Below, piece by piece: positions 12,320 through 27,300 of a stretch of 64,000 nt of DNA. The stretch comes from Aporophyla lueneburgensis. Its lineage: Eukaryota; Arthropoda; Insecta; Lepidoptera; Noctuidae. The stretch lies in NCBI GenBank assembly GCA_932294355.1, contig OW028737.1, positions 27,318,860-27,382,859 on the forward strand, read 5' to 3'. The position numbers and the translations under genes were made by a program. The first letter of the stretch is position 1. Each line of letters opens with the position of its first letter. The notes below the pieces were generated by a model. It was given only the letters and a program-made list of their open reading frames with translations. It was not told where the DNA came from and searched no databases.

Positions 12320-15300
12320 CGTATGTCCGTGTGTAAATTTTGGGGTTCCCCATACATAGAACTGAAACTCAAAAATGTTTTTTTTTCATCAAACCCATAC
12401 GTGTGGGGTATCTATGAATAGGTCTTCAAAAATGGTAATGAGGTTTCTATTAGCATTTTTTTCTAAACTGAATAGTTTGCGCGAGAGACATTTCCAAAGT
12501 GGTAAAATGTGTCGTCCCCCCCCCCCCCCCGTAACTTCTAAAATAAGAGAATGACAAAACTAAAAAAAATATATGATGTACATTACCATGCAAACTACCA
12601 ACGAAAATTGGTTTGAACGAGATCGAGTGAGTAGTTTTTTTTTTTAAACGTCATAAATCGTAAACCGCAATTTACCTTACATTCAATCAACTGATATAAA
12701 AATTAAAAAATATATATATTTTTAAACCGAAAATACCTACAGGTTTGTACGGAACCCTCGGTGCGCGAGTCCGACTCGCACTTGGCCGGTTTTTTTAAAG
12801 ACTGGGATTTACTCACTATTAGACAAACTTTCATACTGCGTACGGTGCTTAAACAACACTCCCTATTGCAATACGATCCGAATCTATACACGGATAACCA
12901 CCGAAAAGGCAGAGTATGCCCCACACAACCTTCCAGTTTTGTACATTCGCGTAATTTATTTTTCCTCTCGGACCATACCTATATAATAAGCTGAATACCA
13001 CTCTTAATAGTTATCCTCTAATTGTTTACAAATGGAAAACTGCACTCAATGCCTATTTGAAAATTCTAGACTATTAGGGGTTTGAAAACTTGTTGACCCT
13101 CCTCAGATAGACTATCTTTTAAATACTCATCCCCTTCTTCTGCTTCTGCATACCTATAACCATACTCGCTCCACACTTATTTAAGTAACCTCTCACATAC
13201 ACTTTTACATCTCTTTTATGCACTCTGCGGTTACTCACATAACCTCTGGTATTTCCACACTTTTTGTTTTTTGTTTTTTTCTGTCATCTTACAAAATTTT
13301 ATACATATTGTTTCTCTATTATTAGTTATGTATCCTGCAGTGTTCTTTTGTCGTGTATCTAATTATCAGGCATCTAGCCGTGGGAGGGTTCTGGTGACTT
13401 GTAATACAGGTTTTTTTTAAATATACCTACCTCAGCACGCGTAGTATGACCACCATAGAAAGAACTTTGTTTATTCTTGGTAGAAGTCATAGAACTGTCA
13501 TGCTACGCCAGAATAGAAACGGGTTTTGTCGCCGGAAGAATAGACAAAATTACAGATTGTAGAAAGATTTCTACAGTTTTATGGCACCAGTCTCTCACAA
13601 AGTTAGGTCCTTTCATTAAGTTCACAACTTTTGTAGAGATATTGAACGTTTTATTTGTCTGTACTTATTCTATTTTTTTCTTAAGAGAAAAGTAAAAATT
13701 AATTGTATATTGATTTATATTCAAATAAATAATAACGAAAAACCACTATAAAAGTGACGTTGCAAGCCTGCGGGGAATAAACGCTCACGGACAGTGCATT
13801 TCTTAATTTGAAAATCTAACTAAGCTATATTTCAGGTTAACAACTATTTGGGAATTTCAAATTTCATCCATATCCGATCAGTCGTTATTGCGCCAGTCCA
13901 GAACATACATCCAGACAAAGAAACCAAAATTCTTCGTTAATTTGTATAAACTAACAATGTAAATATCCAAGGTCTTATAAATGTCACAATAATGTTACTT
14001 TCTTCAGGAGTTACCAATAGCACATTACGTCAAAGATTACCAGAAGATTGAAATGGAAATACAGAAGAGAGAGGAAGAATCAAGACAAAAGTGAGTTTTT
14101 TTACTGTAATTCTTTTTAGTTACGATATCTTACAGCGTTTTTCATGAGCAGTCCGTAGTACCTACGTAAATTTTCATGACTTCATTGACGTTTAGTTTTG
14201 TGCGGGTTGCGATAAATTCACAAATTAAACAAATATTATCGTTCATAGTATTAATTGTATTCAAATGAGAATATTATGCGGGTCTAGGTGTTTGTGCAGT
14301 ATTTTGATAAGAGAGTAGATAAAACATCGTATCAGCAATTCAGGAAATGTTTAGTTTGCGAGATCGGGAATACTGTCAGTTTAAGAATATAATAAACATA
14401 ATACTCTTTATTATTTACACCATACTAATTAAACACACATATGTATAAATGTAGAAATTTCACACAAGCCACATTGTCCACGGTACTGTCGCTGAACGCA
14501 ATCTTGAATGGATTTATAGGCAATAGGAGTGCCAATACTCCAGGTGGTCTGACATGTACGTTATTTTTAATCAAAGATGAAGTCCACATCAATTTTGCAG
14601 TTACGGCTTTATAAATTTAACTAAGTAATGCTTCGTCTACAATATTACTTGACTGATTATACCGATACAATTTCACACATATATTGTTTATTTTGTAAAA
14701 TAATATTTGTATAATATAGTATAATTAAATTTTAATTATTGTTCAATCCAATATACCTAGGCAACAAAATCGACAAGGTGCAGAAATTCTCCCTCCCCCA
14801 ACAGTGAGTATCATTTTGTTAAAATGTAAAGTGACCATTATAATACTAGATTAAATTTAATGAAATAACGTACCGTATCTTCAGCCTACCTACTTAGTTA
14901 CATAAAAGACAAACAGAAGAGACCGTTCTCTTTTATCTATATATTAATACGTGAAGCGAAAACTTTGGATCCCTTTTTACGAAAATTGGACGGACGGAGG
15001 AGTATGAAATTTCGCACACTTATAGTTTATACAGAGAAGAAGTGACGAATGCTAATATTTTTTAAATTATGCGTTAAAATACATTATTTTCAGTAAATAA
15101 CACGTTACACACACTACTGTTCATTACCGTATATCTAATACACACATGCATAGATATTCTTTTGTTTATGGTCCAAATCTGTCTTTATTATTTTGTGCAG
15201 GGTTACCAACACCCAGAAATATTTACCCCTAAAGCTTAAGTTAAAAACCCCTAAAATTGCCACAATTACTAAAAAAATCCGCTAAAAAATTATAATGAAA

Positions 15301-18300
15301 ATAACCAACGAATGTTCAGTAATCATAGACCGGCACACAGTAGTAATATTTGTCTATATTTATAACGCGACATTTGTTAATCATTCACTCTGCATTCTTA
15401 GTATCGAGGAACCGTACTAGAAGTCGCTAATACTTTTATTGTAATCAAAAACACAATGAGAAATGTAAGATGGCAAAAAATCCCTAAGTATTCTTAGGGA
15501 TTTTTTCCCAAAAGGGGGTAAATAAGAGGATTGAGATTTTTTAGGGGCGTTCTATTTTTAGAGGAATCAAAAGGAGAGAGGTTCTCAATCCTCTTATTTA
15601 CCCCCTAAATTTGGGAAAACCCCTAAGTTGGTAAGCCTGATTTTGTGTCTATAGTCGTACTGAATGTCAAGTATAACCATAGGTAATAAATTAATTTTAT
15701 AGATATAAAACCTATTTCATTTTACAAATCTATGATCATATCGATAATATTTGTCTTTGATATTATTTGTATTAGCGACGGTAGGAATTTAGTTTAGATC
15801 TAGAAGAAATAATTTTTGTGGTTTTATGGGGAGTGTCAAGTATGGCATTAGTAAGTTTCCCATACAAAACTAAGTGTCGTGTGCAAACTGTAGAGGTTGT
15901 ATGCCTCACGATTTTACAGGCTGGTCATAAATTGTACGGGCTGGTTATAATTATGACATTTGGAACCGTCATAATTAATTAAAAATAATAGGGAAAATTC
16001 TATAAAAACAGAACAAATTTCTGTGATAATTCATTCCATTTTGTTCCATATCCAGCAGTTAAGAAGTATTAAGAAAATAAAAAAGAGAGTCCTGAAGAAG
16101 TATTCTTTACTCATTACACCTACGTCCTGGTCCTGGCCATCACCATCCCGCCAGCGAACCCTCTCCACAGTAACACAGCGTCAACAATTTATCTATAATG
16201 TTACTGAATGTCAAATATAACCATATTATTTTTTTATATTTATTATTATCTATATTTTTTCATTTAATAATGTATTTCTATTCAAATGAAGTACGGTCGA
16301 ATTTCGACCAATGGGCGATCACTAGTAAAGTTAACTAAAGTAATATCTATAGTGGGTTACGTGGGACTTCTTAGTCCATTATTGCAAAGCAAGCATTAAT
16401 AGACTTACTTAAGTCACAAGTCTCGTATACTATTTTATAGTTCGTATGACATAAACCCACAGTAAAGTCACACTTCTCTGTGACTTAAGTGGTTAAACAA
16501 TGGACTACTTAAGTCACAAAAAAGTGTGATATAACTTAACGGGCTTAGGTCAAACAGTTTGTGAGAGGACACGGTGGAGCATACGGTGGAGGTGTGCCCT
16601 GCCTAGACGGAGCACCGCCGTGTCCTCGTGGATGCGATCGGCGGCGGCGACCTCTAGCGTCCGGCCCTGGTGCGAGCCATGGTACGGAGCGAGAGGGCAT
16701 GGGAAGCCGTCACCTCCTTCTGCGAAGCAGTAATTCTCGCGAAGGAGGAGGCGGGGCGCGTGAGAGAATGGCCGTCTCTGCGCCCTCACGTCCCTAGTCA
16801 CCGCAGGAAGAGACGCCCCGGGCGTCGGGAGTCGATAGCGGACTCCCGGCCACCGTAGGCGCGAGCTTGCGGGCGGCGAGCAATGGGTAGCTCGCCGCCC
16901 GGTAAGGACCAGGCTCGGGTCGACGGCGCGTAGTGTTCCACGCGCGCCTCAAAGAGATGTCAGCAGCAGTGAAGGGGTCTACTAGGACCGATGCCTGCCG
17001 GGGTCGCGAGATTGTTCAAGCGAGATACCGTGAGCCCGGCACACGGGCAACTGATGGAACACGGGTGGGTTTTAGTCAGTAAAAGTCTGATACGAGAGCG
17101 GGAGAAGTCATTTGATGATTTCCCATCCTGAAAAAAAATAGGTCGAACTGTTCTATAAATAATAATAAATATCTTCAAGAATAAGTTCGATGTTACGTTT
17201 ACTCAGATAGATAGAATGTATTTCATTGCTAACTAACAACTTCATTTTACAATTCAAAAGTGCCTGTAAATGATTTCATTGAAGAAAATGCTTTGAGTTT
17301 GAGAATTGTTTTTATTTTGTATTAATCTTCCGTTTTTTTTTACGTATAATATTAATTTCAATAAAATATTCTGCTATTAGAATGCACCAGTCGACTTTAT
17401 GTTGCAAAATTACGACAGATTTAAAGAAGAAATGATGAAAAACCAAAATATTATGCAAAATCAAAATACTATGCAAAACCAAAAAAGATTCCAAATTATG
17501 CAAGACAAAGACGCAAGTCTAAAAAGAGAAAATTTAATGCAGGAGTACGAGATGAAACAAAATAAGTTATATAATAATAATTATTATGAAAGCAAGTAAG
17601 TAATTTTTTAAATAACTGATTTAATGCACCATCATTTTCATAACTTTTGAGCCGCAGAACGAAATTAGGCCCTATCGGAATACCAGCACTGCGTTACTTG
17701 TTTTTTTTTTACAAATATCGCAGCATTATGCTGAGATAGGAGTCTTTTTCGTTTCGCACAGGTCCTACTCTTTTATTTTTTTTTATTTTAGTAATATTTT
17801 ATTTTCTGTATGCTAAATGTAAATGTTTCTATGTTCTTTTTATTGTTTTTATGTCCTGTGCGTGTCCCAAATCAAATATTTGTCTTTCTTTCAAAATCAC
17901 TCGCGACGATTGTGTCAACTAACTTGTGTACCTATAGTTGCGTGACTTCCGAATTGTTAAAACAAACCACGTAGAGTTACGTCCCGGGTTCTCCTCTCAT
18001 TCATCTCATTGTGGTTAGAGCTTCAGACATGCCATATAGACTGATCGACGTCGCGCCAGAAGCGTTATTTGCCCCACCATAAATATATTTTTATGACGCA
18101 CCTGTAGAGTCATTTGTATGAATAGTACTCATTAGCCACCAGACAACACAAACTATAAGCCTGTGATATAAAATAAAAACTATACAACACAAAAGAAAGA
18201 GTACAACCCCTTTGCAGAGCTACAAAAACACTTTGGTGCCTAAATGACATTGACATTGGAGCGTTATTTGGTAAACATTTTTGAACATAGAACTGTGTTC

Positions 18301-21300
18301 ACAAAAACAAGATGGCGCCATTGGTTCCAATTTTGGCCGCGCGCCACATTAACCTGGTATCGTGTCTTTAAATAAAAAGACGTTTAAACGTCAACGTTTG
18401 TAAATAAACCCCTTAATGTTAACAAATAATTTTATGCAATATAACAAACCTATACACACAGGCCACCAGCTCAATCGGGTCGATACCCACAGGCTCCAGG
18501 GCAATCTCAAAATATGCAATTTCCAAGACCGCAATTTCAAGATGCACAGGTTCCACAACAGCAATTGCAACATGTACAGGTCTCGAGACCGCTAATGCAA
18601 GATGCGCCGGTTTCGGGACAGCAAATGCAACATGCACCCGTTCCGGCACCGCAAATGCAAGAAGCACCGGTCCCGGGACCGCAAATGCAAGAAGCACTGG
18701 TCCCGGGACCGCAAATGCAAGAAGCACCGGCTTCGGGGCCGCAAATGCAAGATGCATCGGTTTTGAGACCACAACCTCCAGATGCTAGAATAGTACCGAG
18801 ACCACAAGCCCCAGATCCACCACCCTTCCAAGTTCAAGATATTGAATCCTTTGGTCAACATACACTAGATCGACAGTCGGAGGATCCAAAGTTTGAAGAA
18901 GTAATCTACAACAGCTTACCTAACTGGCAATCAGTGAGTTTCCCTTTTTTTGCATATTTTTTTTTAATAATTCATCATTTATTTCAAGTAACATAGACTC
19001 GTAAAAGGATAAGAACACAGTCATACACATTAATTAAAATTACATACAGTTCCAATTTATTTAAATTAAACACATATAAATTAAATTCGAATTAAAGGGT
19101 ATCATAAATTAAAATTGCATGATTAAATCTAAGCGTGCTACGTGTCAATTAGTTTTTTTCAACAGTGAGTTTACGACCTTTAAGAGTTTGGGAATCGTTC
19201 ATCTAAATTAATTGATTTGCATTTTCTTATACCTATATATACACCGTGGCATTTTAATCGTCTTACATCGGCTGCCCACTTCATGTATCTAATGACTACT
19301 TGTGTAGTAGTCCATAAGAAAAAAAAATAACATTTGAATAAATAAAAAATAAAAATATCATTAGTTATGGTGATCCATGACGTAGTTTGAAATTGATATT
19401 TCGTCTCATGGACAAAAGAAAGAAGAGAGAGAAAGAATGAAGGGAGAGAATGGAGATGGAATGATCTAGTCGACTCGTGCGCTGGGTAGGTATATTCTCT
19501 ACCGTCTGATACGTAAACATTATTAACAGGATGTTTCATAAGCCTAATGCATTATTTATTTTTCTTAGTACCTATTATTTTAATTAATGGAAACTTTTTT
19601 TTAATCACGCCTAGAGGTATATTATGCCAGATACATTGAGTGGACAAGCTTTGCAAGACGATTTAAATGTCACGGTATATATATATTCAATTTTTTATTT
19701 CAAGTAACCATGACTCACTTGTTAGTAAACTTATCCTATGTTAGTAACTAAGGTACTTATGTACTACTTATTTAATTTTAGAACTTTTCTTAGGAACCTG
19801 ACCCACCAAATTTAGCGGTAAGTAGCTACTGCCATTATTTACTCCTGCATCCAACCCTTTTGTAAGTCTTACTTATTTTAAAACATATATATTTTTAAGT
19901 GACAATTTCTAAACATTTAGCAACTTATTATTAGTGTGCAGTGTGTATTGACTCCGTTTGATGGTTACTAGATTTACTCTTAATACATAAATAATTTTAT
20001 AATTTAAAGGCTCTAGGCATAAAATTTGGTGAAGAAAACTACAATCTTCAAGATATACTCGTGAGTACCTATATTTTCTTCCTGTAATTCACTTTAATTT
20101 TCCCATCGTTTTCGCTCATTTTGGTATGGAGGATGGAATATACGGTGAAAACGTAAAAATAAATATACGTACAGTGTAAGTTTAAGTGTACGTACAATAA
20201 ACAGCTGGTCTGGTCGGTGTAATTATGAACTTTATTAGGAATCGAAACTGACTGAGTTTATAGAAAAAACCGGGCCGTGTACCTTACTACGCGCCTAGGC
20301 TACAAGCTGAGCTACGGCGTAGCGACGGCGTAGCTATGCTACGCGATCGGTTTTGAAAAGAGCTATGCAATTAGATTTTTTAAATTTAACACATCAATAT
20401 GGCAAGTTTATAAAAAAAAACGACTATCGAGTGAGCGTAGCGTCATCGTCTTGTGTAACATACTAACCGATTCTTCAGATAAGTATTGAAGGCCTCACCT
20501 TGAAAATAAAAAACAGTATTATAATTTCATGGATGGTAGCAATTCTATATTCCACGCTTGATCGCCATTTTACCGCCTTAAACTTATCTGAACCAGTAGT
20601 CATAAGTTGAACCTTAACATTTACCGTAACCGTCACCTTAATTTTACACGTTTTCATAGGATCAATCATCAGCAAATCTAGCGGTGAGTTTTAAATTTAT
20701 TGACTACCACTTTTTTGCAACGACGGTTTAGACTCTTCATAATAAAAATGTTTACTTAGAAAATCCGAAAAATTGTAAAATGCGAAAATATTATAAAAAA
20801 TGTCCTTTAATTTTTGCAAATGATAAATAAATACCAATTTAATAAAAATTAATAACATTTCGGCTTGTAGGTAAATTCATTTTACAAAAACTTTTTTTTT
20901 TACATTTGTAGGATATGCCAGTGGAACGTTTAGTTAGCGAATACCGTAAGCTAGAAAAAGAAATAGTTAGAAGAAAAGATGTATTAGAGAATTATAAGTA
21001 AGTATTTTTTTCATTGAAGTGACGAAACTAAAATTAAAATATAAATAGTATTTTGCGTTTTTAAACTATATTTTCTACATAGGAACTCTTTGAAGATGGC
21101 ACAACCGGATTTTAGTAACCAATTTAAGAAACCTGTAAGTATTCTAATATTCTTATTTTGCAATATAGACGCTGCGCTGGTTTACATTTTCATGACTCTC
21201 GACGAAAACAAAACGCATAGAAGTGCTGCTAGGTTTAAACATCGATCTTTTTCATTGAATCTAACTGTCGTTTAGTGTAAGTGATTCTTAAACTCTTAGA

Positions 21301-24300
21301 TAAATAAGATAAAAAAGCGATGCAAACTCATAAACATTTGCAGGAATATTCACAAAACTATGAGGTAAATACTCTCGGTTGGACGTTGTTATTCATTCTG
21401 TATTTAATATATGTATAATACATTTGATCTGCCACTTTATCACGATCATTCAGGTTTTCAATACCATATATAATTTTTTGCAAGAATACAGATTACTGTA
21501 TCCCAAAGGAACCTATTGCTTTAAGAGAATAAAAATAATCTAATTTCAATGTTTACTATATTATTAAATAAACATAACTGGCGAAATGTGGGTGTTTATT
21601 ATCTCTGCTATCCACTTTGGGAAAATAGACATGATTTTCGTGTATCATAATGTTTATGTATTATAATTATATATTACTTCATAGTATGCTCAACCAAGTC
21701 CTACTCCACCAAGTACACCAAGCGCATCAGGCATGCAGGGCTCACGAGATCCTCCAAGCCAATCAAGTGTGCACGGACCCCAATACCCACCAGGTCCTCC
21801 TGGCTCGGCAGGCCAATTAGGCCCAACAAGTACAACACAGCGTCCGTATAAATATGTAAGTTTTATTAAAAATATTTTATCAATTATACTTGTTATGATG
21901 ACTTTAACTAAAATGTTTTTATTTCGTAACATTTCCAGCAGTCAATAAAAATTTTTGAAATCAAAGAAAATGGAATAAGCGTCGATTACCATTCTGCATC
22001 TGCAATTGTTTTGTGTTTATTTTTTTGTGTCCGGCATAACCAATACGCGTTTACAGCAAAAAAAAATATTTTGATGTCATGCATAGAAATGTTCTACCAC
22101 GAAGGTATTCATCAGATCTCCACCTTAGGTACAACGGAAAAATCAGGGACTGATTTAATCGAACCGAGGGGACTAACCCGATTACCAGACAATTTTTACA
22201 TTTTATCTGAAAATGTGACGATATTATATGATAATGTTTCGTACTTTCGGTATATTATAAAGGGCGACATCACAAGATAACGTAACATCTACATAAGTAG
22301 GATCTAAACAAAAACAGTTGAACCGAGAATTTATGAGCCAGTGGAAACGAAATAACCATTTTACCTGAAGACATAAATAGAACATCTCGCCTGTATTCTC
22401 CGAAGAGTAAGCAGAGAAGTAAGTACATTCACATTTCGCCAGTAAAGTTGTGTTTAATTGAGCCAATTTAAATATTTGCTGATTTAATTGTTTCCTATTT
22501 AGTTCATTCAGCGTGTGGCGAGATTGGATCAAAATCTGTGTCAATGTTACCCAAATATAGCTAGGGTAAGCATGAACATTATACATATTGTATTTATTAA
22601 TATCAGACCATACTAACCAATCAATTGTTAATCTCTCCCGTTCATCAAAATCGGATGAACACCTTCTTTTTACTCGTCCTCGTGAAGATGGAAGTTTCCA
22701 ACCTCTCTGTTTTTTTTTTTTATAAAAAAAGGAAGGTAGAAAATATTATTTGACACAGAGTTGGCTTTGCCGTATCAGATTAAAAAAGTTTTGTCACCAG
22801 TCAGCGTTGTAATGCTTTGGATAACATCGTAAAGTTATAAAGAGGCTATTTGGATGAAAAATATTTACTAACATACACGACAAGATTTTTACAGGATCTA
22901 ACCATAGGTACCTATTAGGCAGCGATGGCTTGGTTTTACTGGTTTCCTCAAACGCATTCCCTTCAGATTTTATACTTATTTGTATACTAGCTGTGCCCGC
23001 GACTTCGTCCGCGTGGAATAGTGACTTTTCGTGCAGCATATTTTGAATTACATATACCGTCGTTTGGGTAGCTAAAAATTTACTTTACAGTAATGCTTCT
23101 CTGTATACGATATTTTACGTATGGCCATCGGGGATGAAAGCATACAGGCTCCTAGGATTGCTAACCCGTGACAGCGCCACAAACAAGACCGTGCGAGAAA
23201 CAGCTGATACTTAGATCTACACCCACAACTTTCAGCGTCTGAGCTTTATTAATTGTCATTGCAAAACATAGGCTGACTGGAAACTGGACTCGTTTAAAAC
23301 TAAATGGAAAATTGTTTGGAATGAGAGGAATCCGAGGAATGAAAACACTTTCACCTTTTCCACACCCTGTTAAAATCTCTGCTTCTATCAGATTTCGTTC
23401 TAAATTTTTGGGGGGCTTAAATTTCTAAGAAGCATTATGGGTACGCTTACTTTTAATTTTATTTTATGTGCTGGTAGTCCAGGAGCATTGAGGGATTCTA
23501 AAAATTCTACTGAGTAGCTTGTAGATTCTTCTTTTTCCATGACTCTGTTAATAGAGATATACTCAACATAATCCCCCGGAACATATCTCAAAATTTCAGC
23601 GTTTATTGTTGCTGCTTGGTCGTTTCGTGGCGTCAAAATAGCTCTTTCGCAAAGCCAGGAATTTTCGCAAGTTGGTATTTGCGTTACGTTTCCATACACA
23701 GATAATATGAGGGCTCGCATTGATGAAACTATGTTATATAGGTTTTCATTAAGAAACAACTTTTCCTTGTTCCTGCGGATACACACCGTTACCAATCTCA
23801 AGTAGCAAATCTGAAAATTGTTGAGCATTTTCGTTGCCTCCAATTTGCGCACGTATATTTAATGTCAAATGCGTGGTATTACAGGGAGAGTCTGACGAAA
23901 ATCGCCACAAAAAAGCATAGTAATGCCACCCATGGGTTGATCATTTTGCTTGACATCACACAACGTTCTGTCTACTGCTTCTACTGCTTTTCGATTGGCC
24001 ATTGTGGACTCATCCCATATAATAAGGCTACAATCACGAACAACCTTAGCTTTATCGCTGTTTCTTGAAATATTACAAACAGGGCTTTCTGTGTGGTCTA
24101 AATCGATCGGAATTTTGAACATTGTATGAGCAGTTTTCCCACCTGGCAACAATGTGGCTGTTATGCCTGATGAAACGACAGCAAGCGCGATTTTACCTTG
24201 GCTTCGTACCTTCGCCAAAATAGATTTAGTAAGAAATGTTTTACCCGTTCCACCGGGTGCATCTACAAATAGCATTTCTCCCAAAGTACTATCAACGCTG

Positions 24301-27300
24301 CGGCACACGCGATCAAATATCAAACGCTGTTCATCAGTTAGCCTCGAGACATCAGTTTGTAAAATTTCGGCCAGGTCAATTGGATCATAGTTGGTTTCCA
24401 TCGCGTAATCTCTATTAATACGTTCACCGTCAAATGATGCCTCCGGCATGCCATATTGAGAAATAGGATTACCCCCAATAGATGTAACTATATCTTGAAT
24501 AGTCAACAAACAACGATTCAATTGACTGTCACGTAATCTCTCCTCAATTGGGTTGTTATCATTAAGTTGTACGTGCCTAAAAAAATCCTCAGCCAATTTG
24601 CTCTGATACTTATACCACAACTGCGCATCGTCAGAAAGTGCACAAAACACCAGCATGACTGCAAACAAATGTCGCAACCGATGAGGACTTTCGCTAATAC
24701 TTGCTTCTGACAAAACATCATCCCAATGTTGATCCCCATCCAGCAAGTGACGTGCCCGGCAAGCGGCTTGGTATGTAGGGTGTACGATATTGTCAACCTT
24801 TCGGAGATCAGCAAAAGAAGTAGGCCCTCGGACAACGTGCAGCAGTAGGCGCAGGTAAAAACATTCGGAGTTATTTGGATGAACCGTATAAACCCTACCA
24901 ATGACATGATCTTTAAAAATACCTGGTTCACCTACTACAGCTGTTCCACGTCTTCTGCGATTAAAAATACCCTGTTGTTTATTATAAGTATAATACGATG
25001 GAACTTCGTTGTATAAGAGTGTCTTAGCAAATGCGTAGTTTCGCAAAAATTAAAGAAAGCGAGCAGAGTGGTTCGTCTTGGGTTGTCCAAACGCTCCGTT
25101 ACATTATCAGGGTTGAAGTATATTCTTTGCCCACCTTCAAGATGAACGTCAAGGTGAATGACGGGTGGATATCTCTCGTGGATCGAAAAACTTAAAATAC
25201 GCCAAACTGCCTCAGAGGAGCTTATATACCGGCCCAACTGAAACCTTGTAACTTCATCGTTATCATTATTAGCCAACCCCACAGTTGCTTGGTCAGAGCC
25301 CTTATTCACATATTTACAAATATATTTGATGAATTCAACACTGTTACATGCCTCGACATTGATGTGAGCTTGAAAGGTTCGTGATGGTACCGGTGAATTA
25401 GGTACCACCCATCTATTATCAACATCTATTTCCTGGCCATATAATCTTATTGTAGCTGTGAAAACACCTTGTTGTGGTGACTTTCGACGGTATAATGGAT
25501 ACCCATTTTCTCCTGATATTGTTTGTTCTGAAAGGCCCCAAGTGTATCTTTTAGAGCAACGACCTTCTTGCATACAGGGAGAATTTCTGCTTAACGTGCC
25601 ATGGTCCGTGAATCATATGAGTCTTAATAATATCGAATAACACGGGATCTTGGGTCTTATCGGGAAATTCAGCACTTATAACAGTATCGATTTCACCGTG
25701 ATTCTTTAAATTGACATAACTTTTTTATTAATGAACCGATTGACATCAAATAAACACTAAATATTAAGTGAAGCTTATTTCAATATGTTAGTGAAAACCG
25801 CACCTAAATCGATAAGCCGTTTCTGATATTATCGTGCACAAACACACAGACAAACAGACAAATAAACAAAAAAATAATAATTACAATTTCGGGTTCGGCA
25901 TCGGTATAATAACAACCCTTGCTACTTTTTTTTAATATTTTCATTGTAAAGACACCACTTTTCTACAATTTTATTATATGTATAGATTTTCCGTGTCGTG
26001 CATTAAACATGCTTGTTATAATAATTGAAATATTCGCAGCAATTAAAGACTACTTCGACAGTAGTGCCAGGGGTGAGCATATGAATTTTTCTCTACCTTT
26101 TATTCCCTACCGTTATATCTTTGCAAACAAACCAGCCCCCCTAGTCAAGTTACAACCGTTTCGTGTCGAATTTCGTTCTCCAATCGGTAATACCTCGGTG
26201 TCAGCAATTGTAGAAAACGATAAGTTGGTAGCCATGTTGACGCGCCTGGTTCGGCCGCTCGTTCTACAATGTCTTTAGAAAAACGGCATTATAACAAAGA
26301 ATGTAATGATGATGATGCGTTGAACATTGTAGGAACGATAACAATTCATTCTATCATTTTGAACGGTGTGAACTTGGCTACGAATTTTCTATTTGTTTGT
26401 TCTAACCACGTGACTTAATGTTGATATGATTTCATTACCATACATTTGATTAGTTTTCGACTAGCGTTAACGATTGCAGATTATCAACTTGGCTAGGGAT
26501 GCTGGGCGTGAGTGGATAATATCGTTAAAGTCACAAGAAACATAGGGGACATAGATAAGGGACGCATGGAACCGATAAGTACAGCAGACCAAAACGTAGA
26601 CATAAACCCAGAAGTGAATGATTCTTGACTGAAATAAGGGTAATGATACAGGCCAGGGCAAAATAATTTATCTACATCCAGCTTGACATACTATGTACAG
26701 TCATACATGGATCTTATTGCTCGTAAGCAAATCAGAACTAACGCCTTAATATTCGCAGCAATTAATGATGACTTCGACAAAAGTGTCAAAGGTAAGCTTA
26801 TCATAAATTATAGTCTTGGCCTTATACTTAAATACCAACATGATAAGGTATTTTAAACATCGCTCAAAGCAAAGGGTCAGATAAATTATCTACAGTATGG
26901 TAAATATTGTGTTGGAGATTGATATGGTACGTTGTAGTAGTACTACTATTTGTACCATCTTGTGACTTGTGACCAAAATCAGAAATAACGCTACCGTCTC
27001 GTGATTTCAGTACAATTTCACAAATGTCGACGTCGTGATAATCTTTACAATATCAAGACGCTTCCTTGCCTCGGAAATTGCGTTCAGTCATTGGTCCTGG
27101 CTGTTACTCGAGGATCTATGACAGTCAATACGGATTGTCAGAAGAACGGAAGTTTGCCAACCAGTCGTACCCTGGGTACCGTATTACTCAGTAACTGGGT
27201 TGTAAAGGTCAGATAAGCAGTCGCGCCATGTAAAATACTGGTCTTAATCTATGTCTATATTTAATTCTAAATTGGAAAAATGCTTCGCAGATTTATTGGT

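Noticed and set aside
12232..12924. ORFs of 73-128 codons on both strands
   Set aside because: They lie in a SINE and a dispersed non-autonomous repeat with microsatellite runs and have no coding features.
16550..16858. Overlapping GC-rich frames on both strands
   Set aside because: A single LINE remnant with two stops explains them; they are not separate genes.
18419..18861. Long minus-strand frames opposite exon 10
   Set aside because: They are products of the 30-bp repeat read backwards; no splice or codon-phase support.
19615..19674. Sixty-nt in-frame exon between exons 10 and 11
   Set aside because: It is the terminus of MITE M1 (shared with 28072-28416) and its donor is weak, so it is left out of the 45-exon model and kept only as a possible exonisation.
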